Origin: Aliidiomarina sp. B3213
GTDB taxonomy: Bacteria > Pseudomonadota > Gammaproteobacteria > Enterobacterales > Alteromonadaceae
Direction of reading: 5' to 3'
DNA length: 64,000 nt
Assembly (NCBI RefSeq): GCF_003290085.1
Contig: NZ_QMKJ01000003.1
Location: 186,001-250,000 of the forward strand
The translations under genes and the position numbers were made by a program. Below are positions 1 through 10,291 of the stretch, piece after piece (positions within the stretch are counted from its first letter, which is position 1; each line of letters opens with the position of its first letter). The notes under the pieces are model-generated. The model was not told the origin of the DNA, made no database searches, and worked only from the letters and a program-made list of their open reading frames with translations.

Positions 1-30
1 AACGAATACGAACATCAAAAAGGAAAAGTC

Positions 31-663
31 ATGAAAAAAGTAATTCTAACCTCTGTTGCTGCAGCCGCTCTATTAAGTACTTCTGCATTCGCAGACACTA
101 TTAAAGTGACCGAACAAGAAATTTCTTTAGACGGTATTGAACATGTAGAAATTAAAAACGGCGTTGGAGAAATTAATATCCGTCGCACTAGCGGTAGCAT
201 TGAAAGCGGATCAGTTATGCTGCTTGAAGTGGAGTTTGATGGTGAAAACGGTGGCTTTTTCGGTCGTGACAAAGACGTAAGCGACATGGAAGTTGAGGTT
301 GAGCGCAATGGTTCAACACTGACAATTCGTTTCGAAGAAGACGACATTGAAGCCGACTTCGACATTGAGCTACCTGATCCAGAACGTCTTTCTATCGACC
401 TAGGTGTAGGCGCAATTGACGCCGATACAGGTTATTCACACGTAGACGTAAACTTAGGTGTGGGCGACATCCTCATCAACTCTATGCTTGAAGCTGTAAG
501 CACCGTAGCCATCGATGTAGGCGTTGGTGAAGCTGATGTTTCAGGCGGTACAAACACCTCTAGCACTCGCGCTATGGTTTCAGAAGAAGTGACTTCTGAA
601 GGCAATGGCCAGTATCGCATTCGCATCGACGTAGGTGTGGGCGACGCTAAAGTTCGTTTGTAA
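31..663 (+). CDS. Exported beta-repeat protein, DUF4097-like
   Basis: The 210-residue product starts with a clear signal peptide (basic MKK, hydrophobic stretch, cleavage near AFA-DT). The ATG is preceded by AGGA at about 6 nt. The mature part is very acidic and repeats a short strand motif around Gly-Val-Gly: GVGEINI, GVGAIDA, GVGDILI, GVGEADV and GVGDAKV. Such repeats recall the right-handed beta-solenoid of DUF4097/DUF2807 putative adhesins, but the family is my inference from pattern alone. It is probably a periplasmic or secreted protein. No catalytic motif is seen. It stands alone, with the next gene 140 nt away. Function unknown. Confidence 0.75.
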   Translation: MKKVILTSVAAAALLSTSAFADTIKVTEQEISLDGIEHVEIKNGVGEINIRRTSGSIESGSVMLLEVEFDGENGGFFGRDKDVSDMEVEVERNGSTLTIRFEEDDIEADFDIELPDPERLSIDLGVGAIDADTGYSHVDVNLGVGDILINSMLEAVSTVAIDVGVGEADVSGGTNTSSTRAMVSEEVTSEGNGQYRIRIDVGVGDAKVRL

Positions 664-680
664 TTCTTGTATTCCCAACC

Positions 681-712
681 GGAGGTTGCTCTTTAATATT
701 AGGGCAACCTCC
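681..712. terminator. Inverted repeat after the DUF4097-like gene
   Basis: A perfect 9-bp stem (GGAGGTTGC pairing with GCAACCTCC) with a 14-nt loop starts 18 nt after the stop codon. There is no T-run on either side, so it is not a textbook intrinsic terminator. It may still stop transcription or protect the mRNA 3' end. The rest of the gap up to 803 shows nothing else distinct. Confidence 0.35.
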
Positions 713-803
713 ACTTAGGTACTTATACTCAATAATCCCTTCTCTCTTCATTACAGACTCTGCTAAAATCAAACACCTGTTTTATTTTTAACTAGGCGTT
801 ACC

Positions 804-1595
804 ATGCACTTTTCTGAGATTTTGGCGCAAATAGGCGCAGATGAGCACCAAACTATTCATATTCCCGAAGGATGGGGGCAAGGTCGAGCATTATTCGGCG
901 GTTTAGTTGCAGGTATCGCTTATCATCATGGCGCTCACGGTGTGCAATCAGGGCAATTATTGCGCGCTATGACGGTGTCGTTTGTTGCGCCTGTCGCAGC
1001 TGGAGACGTGGAACTGAGTCGAGTTGTGCTTCGCCAAGGTAAAAATGTCACCCAAACTCGTGTAGACATGATTCAAAGCGAGCAAGTTGTGCTTAGTGCT
1101 TTGTTAACCTTTGGCGCTGGTCGAGAGTCGATTGTGAATGTAAACGACCTGCCGAAGCCGAACATTCCAAGTTATGACGGTGTTCCAGACTTCCCGAAAA
1201 CACCTTTCACACCTGAATTTACCCAGCACTATAACTATGCGGTAACTGTTGGTGGCATGCCTTTTAGCGGCAATACCTCGCACGAATTTGGTGGTTGGGT
1301 GCGTTACTCTCAAGAGCAAAGCCCAATCAATATCGCTTTATTCCTAGGCCTTGTTGACGCATGGCCACCAGCGGTAATTACTCATCTAACACAACCTGCA
1401 CCAGCGAGCTCGCTAACTTGGACCATTGAGTTTCCAGAACCGTTAGACCCGGCACTAAAAACAAGTGACTGGTGGCAGTACCTCGCAACCATCGATTATG
1501 CAGCAGACGGTTACGGTCACACGCACGCCCATATTTGGGACCATCAAGGCAATTTGGTCGCGATTAGCCGCCAAACAGTCACTGTTTTTGGCTAA
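804..1595 (+). CDS. Acyl-CoA thioesterase family protein (double hotdog)
   Basis: The 263-residue soluble protein has the layout of double-hotdog acyl-CoA thioesterases (TesB-like, 4HBT_3). The N-terminal half contains GRALFGGLVAG, the loop between strand and hotdog helix, followed by RAMTVSFVAPV, a typical hotdog strand. The C-terminal half ends with AHIWDHQGNLVAISRQ, which matches the last strand of the second hotdog. The predicted reaction is hydrolysis of fatty acyl-CoA to free acid and CoA in the cytoplasm. Substrate chain length cannot be read from sequence. It converges on tspO with only 16 nt between, and nothing suggests an operon. Confidence 0.8.
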   Translation: MHFSEILAQIGADEHQTIHIPEGWGQGRALFGGLVAGIAYHHGAHGVQSGQLLRAMTVSFVAPVAAGDVELSRVVLRQGKNVTQTRVDMIQSEQVVLSALLTFGAGRESIVNVNDLPKPNIPSYDGVPDFPKTPFTPEFTQHYNYAVTVGGMPFSGNTSHEFGGWVRYSQEQSPINIALFLGLVDAWPPAVITHLTQPAPASSLTWTIEFPEPLDPALKTSDWWQYLATIDYAADGYGHTHAHIWDHQGNLVAISRQTVTVFG

Positions 1596-1611
1596 GCAAT
1601 CCCTAAAGTAT

Positions 1612-2085
1612 CTACAAAGTAGCGGTGTTTAACTGCCAAATAGCAAAGTTAAGCACTGCTGCAAAGCTAATCCATGCTAAATAGGGAACCAAAAGCAGCG
1701 CGGCGGGCTTAGATACTTTCCAGTAATCCACAATGAGCTTTACCACCATGGCGATAAGTAGCAATATCCATAGGAAGGAAACTAAGCCCATTTGCCATGC
1801 AAAGAAGAACCAACTCCACAGTGCATTTACAACCAAGTGTGCGGCAAAAAAGAGCAACAAGCGTTTGCTATTTTCTGGGTTTAACCGCCAAATAAGCCAA
1901 ACGCTAACGCCCATGAACGTATATAGGGTTGTCCATACAGGCCCGAATAGCCAAGCGGGTGGAGCCCAACTCGGTTGGTTTAAGTCAACGTAAAAACTAC
2001 TTGCTTGAATAGAACCTGCGGCGCCAATCGTTGCTGTTAAGTAAACAGCCATCAAGCAAACCAACAATCCTAAAAACTGTTTCAT
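1612..2085 (-). CDS. tspO: TspO/MBR family membrane protein
   Basis: The 157-residue protein has five hydrophobic segments and the TspO hallmarks: PSWAPPAWLFGPVWTTLY after helix 1, then W/N-rich helices including ALWSWFFFAWQ and a C-terminal LNFAIWQLN. TspO proteins bind tetrapyrroles and cholesterol-like ligands in the membrane; in bacteria they affect porphyrin handling and stress responses. I chose the ATG at 2085 because GAGG lies 6 nt upstream; an in-frame TTG at 2097 lacks a ribosome site. It is a single gene, transcribed away from the dioxygenase operon end on the same strand, 52 nt downstream of it. Confidence 0.9.
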   Translation of the reverse strand: MKQFLGLLVCLMAVYLTATIGAAGSIQASSFYVDLNQPSWAPPAWLFGPVWTTLYTFMGVSVWLIWRLNPENSKRLLLFFAAHLVVNALWSWFFFAWQMGLVSFLWILLLIAMVVKLIVDYWKVSKPAALLLVPYLAWISFAAVLNFAIWQLNTATL

Positions 2086-2137
2086 CACAAACCTCAAACT
2101 TATGTAATCCGTTTTGCATTACGCAAGTATGAAGCAT

Positions 2138-2941
2138 TTAGCTCTCACGCCAATAAAACATCCCTGCTTTTTTACCCAAAATCGTCGCACTAAAGTACGC
2201 GTCTGCAGATCTGAGGGCTGCTCCGTAACACACATGCAACGGAATTAAGTGTTCCTCCCGCGGGTGACAAAACCGTGCAGACGGAGCCTGCTCCCACGCC
2301 ACCAACTTTTGTTCTCTTTCCTGTTCAGACAGCTCTCCGCAATAACAAGTGTCGACTAGCCAATCTTCAAAAGCCTGGTTTTTAAGATTCGCTTCTTTTG
2401 AATCCTGCATGCGGAACGCCTGCATATTATGAAAAGAAAATCCTGAACCTAGTACCAATACATCTTCATTCAAGGCTTCTTTTAAAACGCGACCAATAGT
2501 GATGTGTTCTTCTGGGTCAAGGTTAGCCTTCAGTGACACTTGCACCACAGGAATGTCTGCCTCTGGGTACATGATTTTCAGCGGAACAAAAACACCATGA
2601 TCAAACCCACGTTGCTGCTCGTGCTGAACCGCTATGTTATGCGCTTTAAACGCCTTCTCGATTCTTTGCCCTAGCTCTAAGTTGCTGGTAGCAGGGTATT
2701 GAATTTCATACGATTCTTCAGGAAAGCCGTAATAGTCGTAAAGTAACTCTTGGTTACTTTGAGTGTTGATGGTAACCGTTTCAGTTTCCCAATGAGCGCT
2801 AATCACTACAATCGCTTTGGGTCGAGTTATCGACGAAGCAATATGATTAAGCGTTGAGACCATCTCTTTATGGCCTGCATCTCCTAGCAGGGGCAAAGGG
2901 CCCCCGCCATGAGAAACAAACATTACACTTGGAGACGACAT
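2138..2941 (-). CDS. Extradiol ring-cleavage dioxygenase, DODA/YgiD (LigB-like) type
   Basis: The 267-residue protein matches class III (LigB) extradiol dioxygenases of the DOPA-dioxygenase group. Candidate metal and substrate residues are visible: SHGGGPLPL near the N-terminus, ISAHWET, FDHGVFVPLK and a late LIPLHVCYGAA. E. coli YgiD of this group opens L-DOPA to a zinc-dependent seco product; the substrate here is unknown. The ATG at 2941 follows a G-rich ribosome site, while the TTG at 2953 is less likely. It lies 19 nt downstream of the DoxX gene on the same strand, so the two are almost certainly co-transcribed, opposite a LysR regulator. Confidence 0.88.
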   Translation of the reverse strand: MSSPSVMFVSHGGGPLPLLGDAGHKEMVSTLNHIASSITRPKAIVVISAHWETETVTINTQSNQELLYDYYGFPEESYEIQYPATSNLELGQRIEKAFKAHNIAVQHEQQRGFDHGVFVPLKIMYPEADIPVVQVSLKANLDPEEHITIGRVLKEALNEDVLVLGSGFSFHNMQAFRMQDSKEANLKNQAFEDWLVDTCYCGELSEQEREQKLVAWEQAPSARFCHPREEHLIPLHVCYGAALRSADAYFSATILGKKAGMFYWRES

Positions 2942-2960
2942 AACAACCCCCAAATAAAGA

Positions 2961-3398
2961 TTAGCTTGCTAGTTTCTGGTCAACTGAAAGTTTACCTGCA
3001 CCAGAGAGAGCTAAAGATACGGTAGCTGCCAACAACGCTAGCGCATACTCATAACCACCGTTCGACATGAAAAATCCATTTTGGAAATGCACTGCAAAAA
3101 TAGCGACTACCATAGTAATTGCATTTAACACTGCCGCCGGACGAGTTAACACACCTAGTACTAGCGCTAAACCTCCAAAGAACTCAGCGCCACCTGCCAA
3201 AAATGCCATAAGTACACCAGGTGCTAGGCCAATACTCGCCATCCATTGACCTGTACCTTCTAAGCCATAACCGCCAAACCAACCAAATAGTTTTTGCGCA
3301 CCGTGAGCTGCCAAAATAATACCTACAGGTACACGTAATGCTAGAGCACCCCAACCTGCGTCTGTAGAAAGTAATTTTTTAATAAATGATGAGTTCAT
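2961..3398 (-). CDS. DoxX family membrane protein
   Basis: The 145-residue protein has four membrane segments and the DoxX signature region ALRVPVGIILAAHGAQKLFGW, followed by a glycine-rich AFLAGGAEFFGGLAL segment. DoxX proteins are inner-membrane proteins of uncertain role, linked to redox and quinone metabolism and often placed next to oxygenases. GAGGAACAAATT precedes the ATG, a good ribosome site. It is the first gene of a two-gene operon with the extradiol dioxygenase and is divergent from the LysR gene at 3529, which likely controls both. Confidence 0.88.
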   Translation of the reverse strand: MNSSFIKKLLSTDAGWGALALRVPVGIILAAHGAQKLFGWFGGYGLEGTGQWMASIGLAPGVLMAFLAGGAEFFGGLALVLGVLTRPAAVLNAITMVVAIFAVHFQNGFFMSNGGYEYALALLAATVSLALSGAGKLSVDQKLAS

Positions 3399-3528
3399 AA
3401 TTTGTTCCTCAATTAAAATTTAGTGACCTGAATGTTTAGTACACAAACATCATATTAGACAATATAAACTTGATTAAGAGGTTAATTATTGTTTAATTAT
3501 CAACAAATCGTTGTTAATGGTGGTTTGA
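3399..3528. promoter_or_regulatory. Divergent promoter region, doxX / LysR gene
   Basis: This 130-nt A/T-rich stretch separates the doxX-dioxygenase operon (minus strand) from the LysR gene (plus strand). LysR regulators usually bind such shared intergenic DNA at T-N11-A dyads and control both directions. Several imperfect A/T-rich dyads occur around 3455-3500, but I cannot single one out. The position is the main evidence. Confidence 0.45.
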
Positions 3529-4431
3529 GTGGACAGAATTAAATCGATGCAGGCGTTCAGTGCTGTAGTTTCGGAAGGTAGCTTTGCTGCAGCCGCTGAA
3601 AAACTTAATACGTCTTCACAGTTAGTGAGTAAATACGTTGCTCAACTCGAGGACTACCTAGGCGTACGCTTACTCAATCGCACTACCCGCAAAATTAATC
3701 TTACTGAAGTAGGCCAACAATATGCCGCTAATGTAAAACAGCTGCTCGAGCAAATTGCGGAAATTGAACACCGCGTGGGTGCCATGCATACCGAAACCAG
3801 TGGTCAGCTTCGTATAAGCGCGCCCGTGTCATTTGCTATTTCTCACTTAAGTGGAATGATCAGCGACTTTCAGACCGACTACCCGCAAGTTACCGTAGAC
3901 CTTCAATTGAACGACAGAAAGGTAGATATTTTACATGAAGGATTCGACATCGCCCTTCGAATAGGCCACCTGAAGAACTCGTCACTGATAGGTAAGTTTA
4001 TTGCTCCGGTGCACTTAAAGTTTTACGCAGCACCGAGCTATTTGAAAGAATTTGGCACCCCCCAACACCCAAAGGAACTCGCAGAACACAGGCGGCTGAT
4101 CTACAGCTATTCTGAAAATGACGGTAGCGAAATCATGGGATATTGGTTTAAGAACCTCGACACGCAGAGCAAGCTTCCGATGGTCAGCAATAACGGTGAC
4201 GTGCTTGTACAAGCTGCAGTTGCGGGTCATGGTATCGCGTTACAACCTACATTTATCGCCCAGCAAGCATGCAATGAAGGAAAACTCGTTTCCATTCTAA
4301 ACGAGCATGCACCACCTAGCATGGGGCTTTACGCAGTGTACGCACACCGCAAGCTACTACCTCGTAAAATTCGGGCATTCTTAGATTTCAGTGAAGGATA
4401 TTTTGGCAATCCGCCGGTTTGGGATAGTTAA
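3529..4431 (+). CDS. LysR family transcriptional regulator
   Basis: The 300-residue protein has the LysR winged-helix N-terminus (MQAFSAVVSEGSFAAAAEKL, then SSQLVSKYVAQLEDYLGVRLLNRTTR) and a type-2 periplasmic-binding effector domain from about residue 90. It belongs to the large AaeR/CrgA-like group, which often respond to aromatic compounds or quinones. The start is GTG. Its divergent placement next to doxX and a ring-cleavage dioxygenase suggests it senses a catechol or quinone and regulates that operon as well as itself; this is inference from context. Confidence 0.92.
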   Translation: MDRIKSMQAFSAVVSEGSFAAAAEKLNTSSQLVSKYVAQLEDYLGVRLLNRTTRKINLTEVGQQYAANVKQLLEQIAEIEHRVGAMHTETSGQLRISAPVSFAISHLSGMISDFQTDYPQVTVDLQLNDRKVDILHEGFDIALRIGHLKNSSLIGKFIAPVHLKFYAAPSYLKEFGTPQHPKELAEHRRLIYSYSENDGSEIMGYWFKNLDTQSKLPMVSNNGDVLVQAAVAGHGIALQPTFIAQQACNEGKLVSILNEHAPPSMGLYAVYAHRKLLPRKIRAFLDFSEGYFGNPPVWDS

Positions 4432-4506
4432 AAAACTTATCTCCAAGTTGAGGAACGGCGCCATTGTGATAACTTAAAGTTCATCACACAATTCAAAACC
4501 GCAGGC

Positions 4507-7500
4507 ATGGAAGCAATGAACAAAATACGGTTCGCATATTTTTTCCTAAGTTTAACATTCATTGTCGGCTGCAATTCTGCAGTAGCGCCCCCGACCTTTT
4601 CTACAAACAGCTTAGAGAATCGCGACATTTCCCAGTTTGTATGGACTTTCGAAGAAGATCTAGGACTTATAGGTGGGCATCCAACCTCAGACCAGATAAA
4701 CCATTTAAATATTAGGGGTGAAAATTTTCCTGGGTGTAATTGGAGATATATTGGTACTAAAAGTATTGCCTGTGAATTACAAGATCACCTCCCTTTAAAT
4801 TCAGAATTCACAGTTACCGTTCAGGCCGGCTTTCCGACTCTAAACTCTACTTTGGGCTCATCGGTTAGCAATAACATTCGGACAAGTTCTGATATTACTG
4901 CAGAGGATCTACAACTATATCTGTCAGGTGAGAGTGATGATGTTTTAAACCTGACGCTATTCCATGAAGTTTTATCGATTAATTATTTTGAAGCGGAAAT
5001 CTTAGCGCATCTAAAGTTTAGAGATGCGAACGGTGTATTGCATGACTTTGACCCTTCTCTAACATCCTCTGATGAAATTCCTGGGTTCAACCAAGCTCGC
5101 TTTGATGTGCCTTTTCCAAAAAATCTAGAAGGTTTAATAGAGGTTATTATTCCGCAGGGAACAAAGCTCTCTCATTTTAATCTTCCAACAAATCAAGACA
5201 TAATTTTATTCAGTAAGTATTTTGGCGGTAGCTTTGCCTATATAGGGTATTCATGTGAGTTCGCTTGGATAGAAACAGCAACAGATATACAAGATTCAAC
5301 GGATATTGAATGTCCAAGTGACCATGCGACTTTATGGTTTACTCACTCTTTATCGAATCACCCTTTTTCTTCAACTCATGGAACAAATTTCCTTGAAGCT
5401 GTTGTTCCTGAAGCTTCTTGGATTACTGGAGGAGCTTTCACAAGAGCAAGTATAGGTTCTACAACAGGTGGAATGGGATACATCAATATGCTGCTTGAGG
5501 ACAACGAAACGTTTAATATCGACCTTGAGCAGCTTTATGAAAGGTCCAACCTAGAACAGTTAAATGTAAATCCACCAAAGAATCAGACGTTAACCATCAA
5601 CAAACTTAGCATAGAGCCACATTGGTTGATTTCGCATCATGGAAGCCGGTCATACAGTCCTGAAAATATCTATGTTATCGACACGCTCGAACATTTGACG
5701 AACCCGAATATTATTTCTAGGAATCAAGAGATAGCTGAATTCGAAATATATCCAGTTAACAGTGCTTCCGATTTAGTAATGTTTCAACAAGGCCTTTGGC
5801 GTGAAGCTCTTGAGGGAGACAAAGAATTATTTAGACTTGAGTTTAACGATGCGCAGCGTTCTGGAGAACCCGTTCCTTTGGATGTCGCATCATTTATATC
5901 TCCAAACAGTTCAGCCGTGATAATTTCACCTAGTGAAGGACAATTCACGCATATGAAGCCTTCACTCTATATTCAGCAAGAGTTTGCTATTGTGACTGGC
6001 TTTATCAGGCAAGACTTGGTTTACGTTACCGACTGGGCAAATAATCCACTCGAAGACATAACTGTTGAACTCAATTGCGGCACAATCGACAACTCATTTA
6101 TTTTAGGAGTTTCCGATGAGCATGGCCGAGTTGCAAACTTTAAAGACGCGCTTCTTGATACAAACTCAACATTTGAACAATGTTTTATAGTCGCATCCAA
6201 TCAAGAGCTAACCTCCACACAATTTTTACCGCATATCGACTTTAGAGGCGCAGATGACATAGAAGCAGAGATACAATTCAGTCAGGAACTATTCCGTCCG
6301 GGTGATACCATTTCTGCGAATATCATAATTAAGCATCGTAATTCACGTTCATTAGATGAGAATCTGACGGCCCGACTAATTGACCAAAATGGAAATACCG
6401 TAGACGTTTTCGAGAGTTCGATTAGTCAATTCGGTATGGCTGATGCAACTTTCGACCCTAATCCGACATTTCCCGCTGGCCGTTATCGAGTAGAAGTGTC
6501 CTACGGCGGCTCAGTAATTTCTCGCGACTCCACATATATATCTGACTTCAAACTAACGGAATCTGATTTAAGCATTGTTGCCACCCATGTAACCGAAAAC
6601 AACCAACACTTTATTGATATTCAGGCCACTGCTACAAGTCTAACTGGATTCCCACTATCAGACACATCTGTGGAACTAGAAATCAATTTCAGAAAAGCAA
6701 ACCTGTTTCCAACTCGAACCGCCGAGGGCCACAATGTTACCGCGCTAACCCCAGTTGAGACTGATAAAGAGGAAACGTCAGAAACAATACAAACAACGAT
6801 GCTGACTAACTCAGCGGGTAGAGCTCAGACCCGATTAAGCATTCCTTTTGATCAAACCCGTGTCACTATCAGAGCAATGGCACAGCCAGCGACAGGAGAT
6901 GTACTGACTTCGCGCGATTCTTTAACAATAAACCTCAGAGAATCCATTCCTGTTTACCAATACATTGGGAACAACGTCTTTGATTTCTTTTATATCAATC
7001 AACAGGGAGAAAATATAACTCAGACACCACCGAATGTGACGAGTAACACCGCATCATGCGCACCTCAAGCAGAACACACAGAATGTATTGTAGCTAATGA
7101 CGTCCAGTCTACTCTTACTTTTGAGCTTCGCGATGACACCCATGAATTATGGGGAAGTTCAATATCTCTCGAATTCGTACAAGCGAACCTAGAATCGCAA
7201 AAAGCCCGAAACGTGCTTCAGCTAGAAACGACCAACGTTTGGTACCTAACAGAAGAAAACTCTATTTCTGTTTACAGTGAAGTTGACACAACCGCAAACA
7301 TAACTGTGAGTACAGACAAAGTTCACTACTTTGAACGTGTAAACCTTCAAGCTGGCTATAATATGTTTTCACTTCCTGTTGAGGAGGAATGGGGACCAAT
7401 TTTTCACCTAAGTGTTTTTTACGTTAACAAGAATGAAGTTGAAGTTTTGACGACTCCCGAGCACATGGTGTCAGCTACGGCCAGTAGAACTTACCAAGAA

Positions 7501-9741
7501 GAATCCCAATATATTAGCCTTCGTCAGGAAAGAGAAAATCAATTCACCATAAAAGCAGAGCTCTCAAACTCAGAGGTTCAAAGTGTCGGTTCACCGTCAA
7601 GCCTAACATTAACGAGTTCATTAGACAGTGACGTTAGAGTACTTGTAATCGATGAAGCGGCGGTTCTCAACGCGAGAATGTTTGAAAGGTTAGCCGACCA
7701 TGAATTTGTCAATGATGAAGTGTGGCGTATTTATCGTCCCCGCATTTTTTCAGACAGCCGAGAATTACTGCCTACACGCTTCCAAAGTCGCATACTCTCA
7801 GGGCTAACCCCGCAGGTGGCCTTTTCACTAGATAGCCCACAGGAGCCTGCGTATAGACAGCGTACTCCTTCACCCTATGAGTGGGCGAGTATTGAAGAAA
7901 AACTAAGTTACTATTCTGACGTTATTCCTCTCAAAGCAAATCAACCTTTTGAATTGGACTTAAAACTACCCGAAAGGGCTACTCGATGGTACATTTTCAC
8001 ACTAGCCATAACCGAGCGTGAATCTACTCATAATCTTCAACAAGTTACTACTGTAGCAGAGTTGGAGCATAGCATTTCAGCGCCTTTATACACCTACAAA
8101 ACTGACACACCATCCATAGAGATTATCTCTCATAATCGTTCAGAATCTAACGTTACGGAAACTTTTGATGTCCTGTTAAACGGTTCTATTTTGCGCTCAG
8201 TTCAATCTCAGTTAATCGCAAACAGTACTACGATAACCAATTCAATCCTCCAAGGTTTACAAGAAGGGACTAACAATATTGAAGTGATTGGACGATCTAG
8301 CGGATTAAGCCGAAGTCATCGCATTGAGGTATTAAGCGATACAAGGCAATTTAATGAATCATATCTTTATACAGATTCAGATAATCCAATAAATTGGGAG
8401 ATCCCGACGGAAGCAAGTGGTATCCAATTTAATACAACTGACTTTCATACAGCCCCAAACTGGCTAACTCTCAAAGACAACGTTCACCAATATCCCTTTC
8501 AATGCTGGGAACAAAATATTTCGAGAGTTGCAGCTCTTTTTTCTCTACCAGAAGAAAACCGTGGAATCGAGGAAACCCTACTTATTCAAGATTTGCTAGC
8601 CAGTTCATCAGCATATTCGTTTGCCGGAAAATACTCATATTACAAAAACGCTCAACCTGATTTCTTTCTTACCGCCCTTTCATGGTGGTATGCGACTTGG
8701 TTGAATGAAAATGAACAAACTCAATCATGGGCTGAGAACGAAATTTCAAATATCACTCACCCGATATATCAAAGCAATCACAGGAATATTCAAATTAGCG
8801 AATCTGCTCAAGCATTGGCTTTATGGGCTGAAGTAAGAGCGGATAAAATAGAATTGGAAGGAACATTAGAACGCGCTATGGAAATCGGGAGAGGCACCTT
8901 AAAAAGTAGAATATTTCTAGTTGGTGCGCTTCGTGAAGCTGGCGCAGATTCTCTTTTAATCAACAGACATATTTCAGAAATTGAGTCTGAAATTTATATA
9001 GATGAAGAACTAACGGTGCTATCTAATCCAGAAGTCGGTTGTTTTGCTAGCTTGGCATTCGGTGCTACACATCCGCTATCTATCCAGATAAACCAGCAAA
9101 TCTTAGAAATCCAAAACACATCCGGAGAATTCGGCACCACATTAGCGAATGGTGTGTGCAGTCTTCTTTTCCAAGGACAAGCGACCGAACCAGCTAACAC
9201 TAACTCGGTAGACTTCACTCAGGATGGCAGTATATTCACGTTACAATTACAAGAGCCCTCTCCGCAGTCTGTAGTTGCAAACTACGAGCTTCCTATTTCT
9301 ACCTTACAACCCGTATCAAATGGAATGAGTCTCTCCCGGGAAAGGTACGTATTGCGAGGTACCGACTGGCTTCTCGTTAATAACAGCACACAACTTTACA
9401 CTGGAGATCTCGTCAAAACTCGAATAACACTATTTTTGAATAATGATCTTGAGCACGTAGCGATAAAAGACTTCTTACCTGGGTCTTTCTTAAACATTAA
9501 TAACCATTTAGAACAATTATTAGGGTTCTATGACCAATTCGGTGACACCAATAAAAATGAACTCCATTTTTATTTCTACAAACTGTCACAGGGAGAGCAT
9601 GTGGTTACCCATCACTCGCAAGTTTTGTCAGCTGGTAGGTACTTCGCTCCTGCACCTATATCAGAAGCTATGTACCATACATCTAATAATGCGCGAGGAG
9701 ATTCTGAGTGGGTAACCGTGCTCTCAAGAAGCCTTCACTAA
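4507..9741 (+). CDS. Alpha-2-macroglobulin-like lipoprotein with thioester motif
   Basis: The 1744-residue protein (1741 from the ATG at 4516) begins with a lipoprotein signal; the lipobox IVGC places the lipidated Cys at residue 19 of the shorter form. The middle carries macroglobulin-type beta domains: [17 protein letters not shown] and [13 protein letters not shown] match the linker and MG2-like strands of bacterial alpha-2-macroglobulins. Near residue 1333 is [12 protein letters not shown], the CXEQ thioester motif, followed by an alpha-helical region like the thioester domain. Bacterial homologues such as YfhM trap foreign proteases in the periplasm. The usual partner pbpC is not adjacent. 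The gene is visibly more A/T-rich than its neighbours, suggesting transfer. It ends with a 4-nt overlap on yaiI. Confidence 0.85.
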   Translation: MEAMNKIRFAYFFLSLTFIVGCNSAVAPPTFSTNSLENRDISQFVWTFEEDLGLIGGHPTSDQINHLNIRGENFPGCNWRYIGTKSIACELQDHLPLNSEFTVTVQAGFPTLNSTLGSSVSNNIRTSSDITAEDLQLYLSGESDDVLNLTLFHEVLSINYFEAEILAHLKFRDANGVLHDFDPSLTSSDEIPGFNQARFDVPFPKNLEGLIEVIIPQGTKLSHFNLPTNQDIILFSKYFGGSFAYIGYSCEFAWIETATDIQDSTDIECPSDHATLWFTHSLSNHPFSSTHGTNFLEAVVPEASWITGGAFTRASIGSTTGGMGYINMLLEDNETFNIDLEQLYERSNLEQLNVNPPKNQTLTINKLSIEPHWLISHHGSRSYSPENIYVIDTLEHLTNPNIISRNQEIAEFEIYPVNSASDLVMFQQGLWREALEGDKELFRLEFNDAQRSGEPVPLDVASFISPNSSAVIISPSEGQFTHMKPSLYIQQEFAIVTGFIRQDLVYVTDWANNPLEDITVELNCGTIDNSFILGVSDEHGRVANFKDALLDTNSTFEQCFIVASNQELTSTQFLPHIDFRGADDIEAEIQFSQELFRPGDTISANIIIKHRNSRSLDENLTARLIDQNGNTVDVFESSISQFGMADATFDPNPTFPAGRYRVEVSYGGSVISRDSTYISDFKLTESDLSIVATHVTENNQHFIDIQATATSLTGFPLSDTSVELEINFRKANLFPTRTAEGHNVTALTPVETDKEETSETIQTTMLTNSAGRAQTRLSIPFDQTRVTIRAMAQPATGDVLTSRDSLTINLRESIPVYQYIGNNVFDFFYINQQGENITQTPPNVTSNTASCAPQAEHTECIVANDVQSTLTFELRDDTHELWGSSISLEFVQANLESQKARNVLQLETTNVWYLTEENSISVYSEVDTTANITVSTDKVHYFERVNLQAGYNMFSLPVEEEWGPIFHLSVFYVNKNEVEVLTTPEHMVSATASRTYQEESQYISLRQERENQFTIKAELSNSEVQSVGSPSSLTLTSSLDSDVRVLVIDEAAVLNARMFERLADHEFVNDEVWRIYRPRIFSDSRELLPTRFQSRILSGLTPQVAFSLDSPQEPAYRQRTPSPYEWASIEEKLSYYSDVIPLKANQPFELDLKLPERATRWYIFTLAITERESTHNLQQVTTVAELEHSISAPLYTYKTDTPSIEIISHNRSESNVTETFDVLLNGSILRSVQSQLIANSTTITNSILQGLQEGTNNIEVIGRSSGLSRSHRIEVLSDTRQFNESYLYTDSDNPINWEIPTEASGIQFNTTDFHTAPNWLTLKDNVHQYPFQCWEQNISRVAALFSLPEENRGIEETLLIQDLLASSSAYSFAGKYSYYKNAQPDFFLTALSWWYATWLNENEQTQSWAENEISNITHPIYQSNHRNIQISESAQALALWAEVRADKIELEGTLERAMEIGRGTLKSRIFLVGALREAGADSLLINRHISEIESEIYIDEELTVLSNPEVGCFASLAFGATHPLSIQINQQILEIQNTSGEFGTTLANGVCSLLFQGQATEPANTNSVDFTQDGSIFTLQLQEPSPQSVVANYELPISTLQPVSNGMSLSRERYVLRGTDWLLVNNSTQLYTGDLVKTRITLFLNNDLEHVAIKDFLPGSFLNINNHLEQLLGFYDQFGDTNKNELHFYFYKLSQGEHVVTHHSQVLSAGRYFAPAPISEAMYHTSNNARGDSEWVTVLSRSLH

Positions 9742-10181
9742 GCCCGTTGCAAAACTCTATCAAGTGAAGCGGCAAAAGCGTGGCGGTCTTTTTGGCTAAG
9801 TGGTGGCGGGCCACCGGTTTGTTCGCCACTTGCACGCATGGTGTCCATAAAGTCACGCATATTTAGTCGCTCACGAATATTGTCTTTACTGTAAAGCTCG
9901 CCTCTTGGGTTAATCGCACTTGCACCCTTGTCTATGACTTCTGCTGCAAGAGGAATATCGGCAGTAACCACGACATCACCTGGCTCTGCTAGCCGCACAA
10001 TTTCATTGTCCGCCACGTCGAACCCAGCAGAAACCTGTAAACGATGCAGGAATTTAGACGGAGGAAGTTTTAGGAACTGGTTGGCGACAAAGTATGTGTC
10101 GATGCTTTTTCTCTGGGCAGCACGGTAAATAATTTCCTTTATTACAACGGGGCATGCGTCTGCGTCGACATAGATTTTCAT
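9738..10181 (-). CDS. yaiI: YaiI/YqxD family protein (UPF0178)
   Basis: The 147-residue protein matches the UPF0178 family throughout: [15 protein letters not shown] at the start, then [16 protein letters not shown] and [13 protein letters not shown], ending with the conserved [16 protein letters not shown]. The acidic residues resemble a PIN-like/NYN nuclease fold, but no activity is established. The ATG at 10181 follows AGGAAGAAG; an in-frame TTG 12 nt upstream is less likely. Its stop codon overlaps the stop of the macroglobulin gene by 4 nt in convergent orientation. Confidence 0.93.
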   Translation of the reverse strand: MKIYVDADACPVVIKEIIYRAAQRKSIDTYFVANQFLKLPPSKFLHRLQVSAGFDVADNEIVRLAEPGDVVVTADIPLAAEVIDKGASAINPRGELYSKDNIRERLNMRDFMDTMRASGEQTGGPPPLSQKDRHAFAASLDRVLQRA

Positions 10182-10291
10182 CTTCTTCCTCAAGGGGTTA
10201 AGTTATTCGGTCATGAAAATTTCAGCGTGCATTCATTAAACTGTCACTAAAATCTCCGAAAATGGCAATAAAGCCCAAATAACAAACTTTT

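Noticed and set aside
681-712. Textbook intrinsic terminator after the first gene
   Set aside because: The stem is perfect, but no T-run follows on either strand and the loop is long; kept only as a low-confidence hairpin.
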